DNA of 48,750 nt. Origin: an uncultured Clostridium sp. GTDB lineage: Bacteria > Bacillota > Clostridia > Clostridiales > Clostridiaceae. The position numbers and the translations under genes were made by a program. The notes below the pieces were generated by a model that did no database searches, had not been told where the DNA came from, and saw only the letters and a list, made by a program, of their open reading frames with translations. Shown piece after piece: positions 1-7,771 of the stretch; position 1 is the first letter of the stretch; each line of letters opens with the position of its first letter. The stretch is taken from the NCBI GenBank assembly GCA_900548455.1, contig URKQ01000027.1, positions 1 to 48,750 on the forward strand. Direction: 5' to 3'.

Positions 1-167
1 CGGCTTTTTCAAAAGGAACCTTATGGTTCCCTTTGAGTATCTCTCCTTAACAAGGAGGGAACAGGGTCCCCTTCCAATCCCAATTAGGAAAAGCCCTGCA
101 CAAGCTGAGTAAATTATTGTCTAGCATAAATTGTACATGCTATCACTTTATTTTACTACAGAACCTA
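1..167 (+). repeat. Dispersed structured repeat, copy A (truncated by window edge)
   Basis: The same sequence recurs at 6789-6968 and, inverted, at 48506-48750, with a related element at 6629-6788. It holds two internal hairpins, AAGGAACC/GGTTCC and CTCCTT/AAGGAG, and ends in a conserved block running to ACAGAACCT. Complete copies end in AGGCTCTGT/ACAGAGCCT-like inverted termini, so this looks like a non-coding, MITE-like or insertion-sequence-derived element. No reading frame is conserved between copies. Confidence 0.75.
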
Positions 168-210
168 TAAAGATAGGGTGTTGTTATAATTGCAACACCC
201 TATCTTTATA
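166..210. terminator. Perfect 18-bp inverted repeat, probable bidirectional terminator
   Basis: Positions 166-183 and 193-210 are perfectly complementary (core GATAGGGTGTTG / CAACACCCTATC) around a 9-nt loop. The hairpin lies directly against the end of repeat copy A. The flanking T tracts are short, so terminator function is inferred from stem strength. It may end a gene lying left of the window. Confidence 0.55.
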
Positions 211-391
211 TGAATTTAAAGTTCAATTTAAAATATTGCACATAAAAGAAACAATATAATACTATTAATCAATATATATCATAGAAGGGATATAATTACT
301 AAAGTTTCAAGGAAAATATTCGACATCGTTTTTAGTAAATGTGAATTATAATTACTTTGTAACTATAATTCATAATTGAGGGGGAATAAAA

Positions 392-796
392 ATGCAACGA
401 GACATTATAATAAAAGATTTATCAAAAGAAGTTATAGACTTATTTTACGATTTTATGGAGATCGCAAGGGAGTTTGGTGGATATTTCTTGAAGGAAATTA
501 AAGCCAATGAAGAGGGGAATACAATTTATCTAACTAATTTAGATAATATTACAATTGAATATAGTATTAGTGAAGTAGGATATATCTTATCAGATAATTT
601 AAATCATTTTTGGCGTAAAAGAGATGCATTTTTATATAAATTGGGAGTGGAAAGGATGTTTCAATATAATACATTTAAAGTTCTAAATAAGGATGAGTTT
701 ATTAATTATACAGGTAGTATTAATTATGTAGAAAATAAGTATGAATATTTAAAACAAAGCTTACACAGGATTAATAAACAAGTACAAGCACTTTAG
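392..796 (+). CDS. Conserved hypothetical protein, 134 aa
   Basis: No family is recognised. The product is small, soluble and rich in acidic and aromatic residues, with no signal peptide or membrane segment. The start is set by a GAGGGGG ribosome binding site 6 nt upstream. The last 40 residues resemble those of the protein at 40490-40894: both have K-x-EFIN, then a Gly, a Tyr-x-Glu and a helical tail, and the two proteins are nearly equal in length. They are probably distant paralogs. The gene stands alone between the 166-210 hairpin and the next gene. Function is unknown. Confidence 0.7.
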   Translation: MQRDIIIKDLSKEVIDLFYDFMEIAREFGGYFLKEIKANEEGNTIYLTNLDNITIEYSISEVGYILSDNLNHFWRKRDAFLYKLGVERMFQYNTFKVLNKDEFINYTGSINYVENKYEYLKQSLHRINKQVQAL

Positions 797-899
797 ACGA
801 TTTTTTATTTAAATAGTATCAATTTTTTCACACAATATACTAATAAGGAATATTTTATATTAGGACTATTAGATTTGTCCTAAAGTGAAGGTGATAAAT

Positions 900-1607
900 A
901 TGTCATATGAATTGAAAAAAGAACTTTTATCTAATGATGAAGACTTATCTAATGGAGAAAAACAATTCATAGACATTCAACTTGAAACTTCTAATTATGA
1001 AACAGATAAAACTTCAATAATATCGTCAGAGGATATTTGTAAAAGTGTTTTAGAATCTGTACATGATTTAGAAAAAATAAATAATGAAGTTAAGAATGTT
1101 AAAGAACAAATAGAAAATGTAGACAATAATATAGAAAAGTTTGAGACAGACGTAATTAATGTATTTAATGTTCTTGAAGATATATTATGTAAGATAGATA
1201 TATTAAATACAAATATAACTGACTTAACGAAGCAGAATAATGAAATTTTGAAAGAAATTAATAAAATTTCACTTGAATTAAAAAAGAATTTAAATTCACA
1301 TTTTACTACAGGAATAGTAACTAGGCAACATGATAGTTCTAAGCTACTAATAAGGGCTTGTAATAATAGTTTTGATACCTATATTTTTAGTGTTGTAATT
1401 ACAAGTGGTGAGAACAGTGACAATTATGAAAGTAAAAGGGATATAAAAATACAAGGGAAAAAAATAGAGGAAATTATTTTTGAGATGCTACCTTCAAAGT
1501 ATAGTGTTTCATTTATAGATTTACCCAATTTAGTACAGATTCGTGTATATGAATTTTGTGATGCTAAATTTAAGTATTATAAGTCCATAGAGGTTATTAA
1601 TCAGTAA
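900..1607 (+). CDS. Coiled-coil protein of unknown function, 235 aa
   Basis: I place the start at ATG 900, because AAGGTGAT lies just upstream; an in-frame GTG at 885 would overlap that ribosome binding site. Residues about 45-135 are a long charged heptad region rich in Glu, Asn, Ile and Lys, predicted to be coiled coil. The last 95 residues look like a compact beta-rich domain. There is no signal peptide or membrane segment, so it is probably cytoplasmic. The layout of an oligomerising stalk plus globular C-terminus suggests a scaffold or structural role, but nothing identifies a partner. Confidence 0.65.
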   Translation: MSYELKKELLSNDEDLSNGEKQFIDIQLETSNYETDKTSIISSEDICKSVLESVHDLEKINNEVKNVKEQIENVDNNIEKFETDVINVFNVLEDILCKIDILNTNITDLTKQNNEILKEINKISLELKKNLNSHFTTGIVTRQHDSSKLLIRACNNSFDTYIFSVVITSGENSDNYESKRDIKIQGKKIEEIIFEMLPSKYSVSFIDLPNLVQIRVYEFCDAKFKYYKSIEVINQ

Positions 1608-1734
1608 GTTTATTAAAGGATTTGTGAGAATAAGTATTTATTTTCATAAATCCTTTTATTGAAAATTCATTTAGATATATAATAGTTTTATAGTATAATT
1701 TATTAATATACAAGTTAGTAGGAGAGGTAGTATA

Positions 1735-2262
1735 GTGAATGGATTAAATCATTTTAAGACGATAACAAGACATAAGATGTTAGTAATGAAGTATTGTTTT
1801 AAAGTAGGATTATATAAACAAGGCTTATTGCATGATTTGTCAAAATATAAATGGATAGAATTTTCAGCAGGTATTAAATATTATAGAGGAAATGTAAGTC
1901 CTAATGCGATTCAGAAGATAGAGGAAGGATATTCAAGAGCTTGGCTACATCACAAAGGAAGGAATAAACATCATTTAGAATATTGGATTGATTATGGAAA
2001 TAATATTGAAGATGGTATGGTAGGAATGAAAATGCCATTAAAATATGTAATTGAAATGTTTGTTGATAGAGTTGCTGCTTCTAAGAATTATTTAGGGGAT
2101 AAATATAATGATAGAAGTGCTTTAGAATATTATAATAAAGGAAAAGAACATTATATTATACATAAAGATACTAAAAAAACTTTAGAAGAACTGTTAAATA
2201 TGTTAGCATCACATGGAGAAGATTATACATTTAATTATATTAAAGACCTTTTGTTGAAATAG
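1735..2262 (+). CDS. DUF5662 family protein, 175 aa
   Basis: The N-terminal part reads FKTITRHK, then GLLHDLSKYKW, then SRAWLHHKGRNKHH, a pattern I associate with the DUF5662 family. The His-Asp pair in LLHDLSK and the later His-rich stretch suggest an HD-type metal site, but no reaction is established. Translation starts at GTG 1735 behind GGAGAGG. The protein is cytoplasmic with no membrane segment. A strong terminator follows at 2275-2299, so the gene is probably monocistronic. Proteins of this family are common in clostridia and also occur in phages. Confidence 0.7.
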   Translation: MNGLNHFKTITRHKMLVMKYCFKVGLYKQGLLHDLSKYKWIEFSAGIKYYRGNVSPNAIQKIEEGYSRAWLHHKGRNKHHLEYWIDYGNNIEDGMVGMKMPLKYVIEMFVDRVAASKNYLGDKYNDRSALEYYNKGKEHYIIHKDTKKTLEELLNMLASHGEDYTFNYIKDLLLK

Positions 2263-2274
2263 TAGATTTTTATG

Positions 2275-2299
2275 AAAAGTGGCGCAAGCCACTTTTTTT
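2275..2299 (+). terminator. Rho-independent terminator after the DUF5662 gene
   Basis: The stem is AAAAGTGGC/GCCACTTTT with a GCAA tetraloop, followed by a seven-T run. Confidence 0.85.
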
Positions 2300-2323
2300 A
2301 AAATGCTTTTTAAAATTCATTCA

Positions 2324-2352
2324 TTGACTTTGGACACAACTAAAACTATAAT
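2324..2352 (+). promoter_or_regulatory. SigmaA-type promoter of the hydroxyproline operon
   Basis: TTGACT (2324-2329) and TATAAT (2347-2352) are separated by exactly 17 nt. They lie between the upstream terminator and the radical activase gene, so this should drive activase, hypD and probably proC. Confidence 0.75.
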
Positions 2353-2406
2353 TAAAGTGAAAATAATAGTGTGAAATTTCATGTGAGTGAAAAAGAGGTG
2401 TTGTTT

Positions 2407-3315
2407 TTGAATCCTAAAATATTTAATGTGCAACGATATTCAATACATGATGGAGAAGGAATAAGAACCACCATATTTTTTAAGGGGTGTCCTCTTAGGT
2501 GTCCTTGGTGTCATAACCCAGAAAGTCAAAGGTTTATAGAAGAACTGTTATATAGCAAAGAAAGGTGTAGTGGATGTCTTTCCTGTATTAAAATTTGTCC
2601 TGAAGGAGCTATATTTATGGACAATAATGAAATAAAAATTCATAAAGCATTATGTAAGTTATGTGGAAAATGTACTGAATTTTGTGTAAATAATGCGAGG
2701 GAAATTATAGGTAAGGAGTACGCTATAGAAGAAATAGAGAAATTAATAGAAAGAGACTTCATGTTTTACGAAGAGTCTAATGGTGGTGTAACTTTATCTG
2801 GAGGGGAAGTAATGGCCCAAGATATAAGTTATATTGAAACATTAGTAAAAAGACTAAAGAAAAAAGGATATAATATTGCCATAGATACATGTGGATATGC
2901 ACCTTATGAAAATTATCTTAGAATATTACCTTATGTAGATGTATTTTTATATGATATTAAAATAATAAATAAAGACAAGCATTTGAATATCATAGGAAAA
3001 GATAATGATTTAATCTTAAGTAATTTAAAAAAACTAAGTATTCAGGGGGCTAATATAAATATAAGAATACCTGTAATTGGTGGTATAAATGACGATGAAA
3101 AATCTATAAATGACATAGTCAACTTTTTAAAAGATAATGTAGTTGTAAAGCAAGTTAATTTATTGCCATATCATAATACTGGTAGTGGAAAATATGAAAA
3201 AGTAGGGGAAAAATACTTAGGGGATAACTTTTATACACCTGATGAAGATAGGTTAAATGATATAAAAAGAATTTTTCAGGATGCAGGATTTAGTAATGTT
3301 AAGATAGGGGGGTAA
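2407..3315 (+). CDS. hypE: Glycyl-radical enzyme activating enzyme for HypD
   Basis: This is a radical-SAM activase that abstracts hydrogen from the active-site glycine of its partner, here the dehydratase starting 3 nt downstream. With the start at TTG 2407 (GAGGTG 6 nt upstream) the protein has 302 residues and begins with the family's usual N-P-x-I/V-F-N. An in-frame GTG at 2371 has no such signal. The SAM cluster motif CPLRCPWC gives Cys28, Cys32 and Cys35. Two Cys-rich motifs follow (CSGCLSCIKICP and CKLCGKCTEFC) for auxiliary 4Fe-4S clusters, as in PflA-like activases of larger type. Substrate specificity is inferred from the neighbour. Confidence 0.9.
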   Translation: MNPKIFNVQRYSIHDGEGIRTTIFFKGCPLRCPWCHNPESQRFIEELLYSKERCSGCLSCIKICPEGAIFMDNNEIKIHKALCKLCGKCTEFCVNNAREIIGKEYAIEEIEKLIERDFMFYEESNGGVTLSGGEVMAQDISYIETLVKRLKKKGYNIAIDTCGYAPYENYLRILPYVDVFLYDIKIINKDKHLNIIGKDNDLILSNLKKLSIQGANINIRIPVIGGINDDEKSINDIVNFLKDNVVVKQVNLLPYHNTGSGKYEKVGEKYLGDNFYTPDEDRLNDIKRIFQDAGFSNVKIGG

Positions 3316-3318
3316 TTG

Positions 3319-5688
3319 ATGGAAAGAGGAATGAATGATAGAATTAAAAAACTAAGAAGTCAAAGTGTAAATACTATGCCACATCTTTACATGGAAAGGG
3401 CTAAGTTAATTACTGAAGCTTACAAGAAATATGAAGGAACAGTTTCAATTCCAGAAATGAGAGCTCTAGCATTTAAACACTTTATGGAAAACAAAACTAT
3501 TTGTATTAATGAAGGTGAGCTAATTGTAGGAGAAAAAGGTGATGGACCTCAAGGAGCACCATCATTTCCGGAACTTTGTTGCCATAGTTTAGAAGACATG
3601 CATGTTATGAATGATAGAGATCTTATATGTTTTAAAGTTAAGGACGAAGATTTTAAATTTCAAGAAGAAGAAATAATTCCGTATTGGGAAAACAGATCTA
3701 TGAGAAAAAAGATTCTAGATTCAATGAGCTCAAAATGGAAAGAGTGCTATGAAAGTGGAATTTTTACTGAATTTATGGAACAACGTGGACCTGGTCATAC
3801 AGTAGGTTCACAAAAAATCTATATGAAGGGATTTTTGGATTATAAGAACGATATAAGAGAAGCCATAGAAGCTTTAGATTTTATAAATGATAAAGAAGCT
3901 TTATCAAAAAAAGAAGAATTAAATGCAATGTCTATATGTTGTGACGCTATTATGATTTTAGGAAAACGATATGCTAAATATGCACAAAGGTTAGCAGAGA
4001 AAGAAAAAGATCATAAAAGAAAAGAAGAATTATTACAAATTGTTTCAAATTGTGAAGTTGTTCCAGCACATGCACCTAAAACATTTTGGCAAGCTATTCA
4101 AATGTATTGGTTTGTTCACTTAGGAGTAACAACAGAGCTAAATCCATGGGATGCATATAGTCCAGGTAGACTTGATCAACATTTGAATCCATTTTATAAA
4201 AGAGATGTTGAAAATGGTACTTTAGATGAAGAGAAAGCAAAAGAATTATTAGAATGTTTATGGGTTAAATTTAATAATCAACCAGCACCACCCAAAGTGG
4301 GAATAACATTAAAGGAAAGTAGTACGTATACCGATTTTGCTAATATAAATACAGGTGGAATTACACCAGATGGACAAGATGGAGTAAACGATGTAAGTTA
4401 TTTAATCTTAGATTGTATGGATGAAATGAAGTTACTTCAACCTAGCTCTAATGTTCAAATTAGTAGAAAGAATCCTAAGAAGTTTTTAAAGAGAGCCTGT
4501 GAGATTGCAAGAAAGGGATGGGGGCAACCTGCCTTTTATAATACTGAAGCAATAGTTCAAGAACTCTTAAATGCTGGGAAGAGCATAGACGATGCAAGAA
4601 GAGGAGGAACTAGTGGATGTGTAGAAACTGGAGCCTTTGGGAATGAAGCTTATATACTAACTGGATACTTTAATTTACCTAAAATATTAGAACTTACATT
4701 ATTTAATGGTTACGATAAAGTCAGTGGGAGACAATTGGGGTTAAAGCTAGGATATGCAAAAGACTTCAAGTCCTATGAAGAACTTTTTGAAGCTTTTAAG
4801 AAACAAGTTAAATATTTTGCAGATATTAAAATTGAAGGTAGTAATATAATCGAAAATTTGTATGCTAAGTATATGCCTGCACCTTTTTTATCTATTATAA
4901 CAAATGATTGCATTAAAAAAGGAATGGATTACAATAGTGGAGGTGCTAGATATAATACAAGTTATATTCAAGGAGTTGGAATTGGAACTATAACAGATTC
5001 ACTGTCAGCTATAAAATATAATGTATATGATAATAACAAATTTTCTATGGAAGAATTAATAAATGCAATAGAAAATAATTTTAAAGGTAGTGAGTGGATA
5101 GGAAATTTAGTTAGAAATAAGACTCCTAAGTATGGAAATGACGATGATTATGCAGATGAAATTATGAAGTCAATTTTTAATTATTATCATGATGTAATTT
5201 CTGGCAGACCTAATATGAGAGGCGGTAGCTATAGAATAAATATGTTACCTACTACTTGCCATGTTTACTTTGGTGAAGTAATGGTAGCCAGTCCTAATGG
5301 CAGATTAGCACATAAGCCTGTTTCAGAAGGAATATCACCAGAAAAAGGGGCAGATGTTTATGGACCTACAGCAGTAATAAGATCTGCGTCTAAAATGGAT
5401 CATCTTAAAACGGGAGGTACTCTCTTAAATCAAAAATTTACTCCAAGTGTATTGGCAGGTGAAAATGGGCTTGAACAATTTGCTAATTTAATAAGAACAT
5501 ATTTTAATATGGAAGGGCATCATATTCAATTTAACGTAATAGATAGAAAAACATTGATAGAAGCACAAAAAAGACCTGATGAATACAAAGATTTAATTGT
5601 AAGAGTTGCTGGATATAGTGATCATTTTAGAAATTTAAGCAAAGCTCTACAAGATGAAATTATTGAAAGAACCGAACAAAGTATGTAA
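3319..5688 (+). CDS. hypD: trans-4-hydroxy-L-proline dehydratase (glycyl-radical enzyme)
   Basis: HypD removes water from trans-4-hydroxy-L-proline to give 1-pyrroline-5-carboxylate. With the start at ATG 3319, behind AGGGGGG, the protein is 789 residues, the length of the Clostridioides difficile enzyme as I recall it. The thiyl cysteine in GGTSGCVETG falls at residue 434, the nearby acid/base Glu at 436, and the radical glycine in RVAGYSDHF at 765, matching the published numbering. The adjoining activase and proC make the assignment firmer than for a generic pyruvate formate-lyase relative. An alternative glycyl-radical dehydratase is unlikely. The enzyme is cytoplasmic and oxygen-sensitive. 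Confidence 0.95.
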   Translation: MERGMNDRIKKLRSQSVNTMPHLYMERAKLITEAYKKYEGTVSIPEMRALAFKHFMENKTICINEGELIVGEKGDGPQGAPSFPELCCHSLEDMHVMNDRDLICFKVKDEDFKFQEEEIIPYWENRSMRKKILDSMSSKWKECYESGIFTEFMEQRGPGHTVGSQKIYMKGFLDYKNDIREAIEALDFINDKEALSKKEELNAMSICCDAIMILGKRYAKYAQRLAEKEKDHKRKEELLQIVSNCEVVPAHAPKTFWQAIQMYWFVHLGVTTELNPWDAYSPGRLDQHLNPFYKRDVENGTLDEEKAKELLECLWVKFNNQPAPPKVGITLKESSTYTDFANINTGGITPDGQDGVNDVSYLILDCMDEMKLLQPSSNVQISRKNPKKFLKRACEIARKGWGQPAFYNTEAIVQELLNAGKSIDDARRGGTSGCVETGAFGNEAYILTGYFNLPKILELTLFNGYDKVSGRQLGLKLGYAKDFKSYEELFEAFKKQVKYFADIKIEGSNIIENLYAKYMPAPFLSIITNDCIKKGMDYNSGGARYNTSYIQGVGIGTITDSLSAIKYNVYDNNKFSMEELINAIENNFKGSEWIGNLVRNKTPKYGNDDDYADEIMKSIFNYYHDVISGRPNMRGGSYRINMLPTTCHVYFGEVMVASPNGRLAHKPVSEGISPEKGADVYGPTAVIRSASKMDHLKTGGTLLNQKFTPSVLAGENGLEQFANLIRTYFNMEGHHIQFNVIDRKTLIEAQKRPDEYKDLIVRVAGYSDHFRNLSKALQDEIIERTEQSM

Positions 5689-5716
5689 TATGAAAAAATG
5701 AAGGGAAGTAGAAATT

Positions 5717-6511
5717 ATGAAAATAGGTTTTATTGGTTGTGGAAATATGGGAAAAGCTATGATGGGAGGAATCATATCATCTAATATAGTAGAAGCAAAG
5801 GAAATCATTGCATCTGATGGATTCTTAGCAGGATTAGAGAAGGCTAAGAAGGACATGGGAATTAATATCACTACTGACAACCGTGAAGTAGCAAAAAATA
5901 GTGAAGTTATTGTTTTATCAGTGAAACCACAATACTATGAAAGTGTAATTAAGGAGATATCTCCTGAAATAAATGAAAACACCATAATAATTACTATTGC
6001 ACCAGGACAAAGTTTAAGTAAAGTAAGAGGCTTTTTTGGAAAAGATGTAAAGATAGTAAGGACTATGCCTAATACACCAGCTTTAGTGAAAGAAGGAATG
6101 ACAGCAGTTTGCCCTAATGAATTGATTACCAAAGATGAATTAGAATATGTATGTAGTATATTAAATGGATTTGGTAAATGTGAGGTTATAGAAGAAAATT
6201 TAATTGATGCAGTTGTTGGGGTTAGTGGAAGCGCACCAGCTTATGTATTTATGTTTATAGAAGCAATGGCTGATGCTGCAGTTAGAGAGGGAATGCCAAG
6301 AAATAAAGCATATAACTTTGCTGCTCAAGCAGTTTATGGAAGTGCAAAAATGGTTTTGGAAACAGGGAAGCATCCTGGTGAATTAAAAGATATGGTATGT
6401 TCTCCAGGGGGAACAACAATAGAGGCAGTTATGACTCTCGAAGAAAAGGGAATGAGAAGTAGTGTTATGGAAGCTATAAAGGTATGCACTAAAAAATCTC
6501 GAGAAATGTAA
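5717..6511 (+). CDS. proC: Pyrroline-5-carboxylate reductase
   Basis: ProC reduces 1-pyrroline-5-carboxylate to L-proline with NAD(P)H. The N-terminus IGFIGCGNMGKAM is the Rossmann GxGxxG loop. The C-terminal dimerisation domain carries the family signature around GVSGSAPAYVF and SPGGTTIEAV. Its 264 residues are typical. It lies 28 nt after hypD on the same strand and ends in a terminator at 6538-6576, so its job here is probably to turn the HypD product into proline for Stickland reduction or biosynthesis. Confidence 0.95.
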   Translation: MKIGFIGCGNMGKAMMGGIISSNIVEAKEIIASDGFLAGLEKAKKDMGINITTDNREVAKNSEVIVLSVKPQYYESVIKEISPEINENTIIITIAPGQSLSKVRGFFGKDVKIVRTMPNTPALVKEGMTAVCPNELITKDELEYVCSILNGFGKCEVIEENLIDAVVGVSGSAPAYVFMFIEAMADAAVREGMPRNKAYNFAAQAVYGSAKMVLETGKHPGELKDMVCSPGGTTIEAVMTLEEKGMRSSVMEAIKVCTKKSREM

Positions 6512-6537
6512 TTATAAATTGAATATAAATTTTCACT

Positions 6538-6576
6538 AAAAAATAGAGTCAACATTCAAGGTGGCTCTATTTTTAT
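6538..6576 (+). terminator. Terminator after proC
   Basis: The stem pairs AAAAATAGAG(T)C with G(G)CTCTATTTTT and ends in a T-rich tail. It closes the hydroxyproline operon. Confidence 0.8.
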
Positions 6577-6628
6577 TTAGGTCAGTGATATTCTTAACTA
6601 TATATGAATTAATGAATATACATATTGA

Positions 6629-6788
6629 AAGGCTCTGTCTGCATTTACAGTGATGCCTATAGGCTGATTACATTATTCAGCTCTTTCAAAAGGAACCTTA
6701 TGGTTCCCTTTGAGTATCTCTCCTTAAACCAGAGGGGACAGAGTCCCCCTTCACCCCTTCTTAGGGAAAGGCATACAGACAGAGCCTT
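6629..6788. repeat. MITE-like element with 13-bp terminal inverted repeats (copy B1)
   Basis: AAGGCTCTGTCTG (6629-6641) is the exact reverse complement of CAGACAGAGCCTT (6776-6788), giving a 160-bp element. Its interior shares the AAGGAACC/GGTTCC hairpin and the CTCCTTAA segment with the other copies, but its right end differs. It has no coding capacity that looks real. The interval 6512-7038 has no gene: it holds the proC terminator, this element and copy B2. Confidence 0.75.
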
Positions 6789-6968
6789 GTATTACCCTGT
6801 TCAGTTTTTTCAAAAGGAACCTTAAGGTTCCCTTTGAGGAATCTCTCCTTAACAAGGAGGGAACAGGGTCCCCTTCCAACCCCCATTAGGAAAAGCCGTG
6901 CATAAGCTGATTAAATTATTGTCTAGAATAACTTGTACAGTCTATCACTTTATTTTACTACAGAGCCT
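6789..6968 (+). repeat. Dispersed structured repeat, copy B2
   Basis: From about 6805 to 6968 this is nearly identical to copy A (1-167): the AAGGAACC hairpin, the AACAAGGAGGGAACAGGG block and the terminal block ending ACAGAGCCT. It abuts B1, and the outer ends of B1 plus B2 (AGGCTCTGT at 6630, ACAGAGCCT at 6960-6968) are also inverted repeats. The pair therefore looks like a nested or composite insertion. Confidence 0.75.
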
Positions 6969-7038
6969 ATTGAAAATAATTAATTATAAAGTTATGATAC
7001 CAATATACTATATATTAGGATTAATTAGAGGTGATTAA

Positions 7039-7671
7039 ATGATTAATATTGAAAGTTTGGTATATACCATACCAGCAGCACTTATAGCTATTACCCTTCA
7101 TGAATATGCACATGGATATGTATCATATAAATTAGGTGACCCCACACCAAAACAAATGGGGCGATTATCCTTAAATCCATTTGCACATCTTGATCCAATT
7201 GGTACACTATGTCTTATATTTTTTCACTTTGGATGGGCTAAACCTGTATGTGTAAACCCATATTATTATAAAGATCAGAAAAAAGGAATGGTGTTAGTTG
7301 GATTAGCGGGTCCATTAATGAATTTTATATTAGCTTTTATTTCTGCTCTATTTATGGCTATTATAATAAAAAAAACAGGTGGATATGTAGGGAATTTTAC
7401 CTATTACTTATTTAATTTTTTAAATGTATGTTATGTGTTAAACATAGGTTTAGGAGTTTTTAACTTAATACCGTTTCCACCACTAGATGGAGCGAAGATA
7501 GTTGGAGGTCTACTTCCAGAGCATATTTACTTTAACTTTATGAAATATGAAAGGTATGGACAGTTAATTATTTTTGGACTTTTGGCATTTGGAGCATTAG
7601 ATAAACCACTGGCTATTCTTAGAAGTGGAGTTGATTGGATTATATGGGGAATTACAAATTTAATAATATGA
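7039..7671 (+). CDS. Site-2 protease family (M50) membrane metalloprotease
   Basis: The 210-residue membrane protein has the zinc motif HEYAH (His21, Glu22, His25) in its first helix and a second signature, NLIPFPPLDG, supplying the third ligand Asp. About five membrane helices are visible. This is the short minimal-core class of M50 proteins, without PDZ or CBS domains, common in Firmicutes. Such enzymes cut transmembrane helices of anti-sigma factors or other membrane proteins; the substrate here is unknown. The ribosome binding site AGGTGAT precedes ATG 7039. No terminator is evident downstream. Confidence 0.88.
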   Translation: MINIESLVYTIPAALIAITLHEYAHGYVSYKLGDPTPKQMGRLSLNPFAHLDPIGTLCLIFFHFGWAKPVCVNPYYYKDQKKGMVLVGLAGPLMNFILAFISALFMAIIIKKTGGYVGNFTYYLFNFLNVCYVLNIGLGVFNLIPFPPLDGAKIVGGLLPEHIYFNFMKYERYGQLIIFGLLAFGALDKPLAILRSGVDWIIWGITNLII

Positions 7672-7771
7672 CAAAAATAAATATTTAAAAGCACTAAAGT
7701 TTTTTGCTATAGTTTACGAAACTTAATCTGTATGTTATGCAACTAGTAGGATTAAGGGGGGAAGTTACAAA

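Noticed and set aside
2371..2406. Upstream GTG start for the HypD activase
   Set aside because: It would add 12 residues not typical of the family and covers the ribosome binding site used by TTG 2407.
3319..5688. Generic pyruvate formate-lyase or glycerol dehydratase assignment
   Set aside because: The positions of Cys434, Glu436 and Gly765, the length and the neighbouring proC point specifically to hydroxyproline dehydratase.
6625..6825. 66-codon frame within the repeats
   Set aside because: It runs through repeat hairpins and is not kept in the other copies, so it is not a gene.
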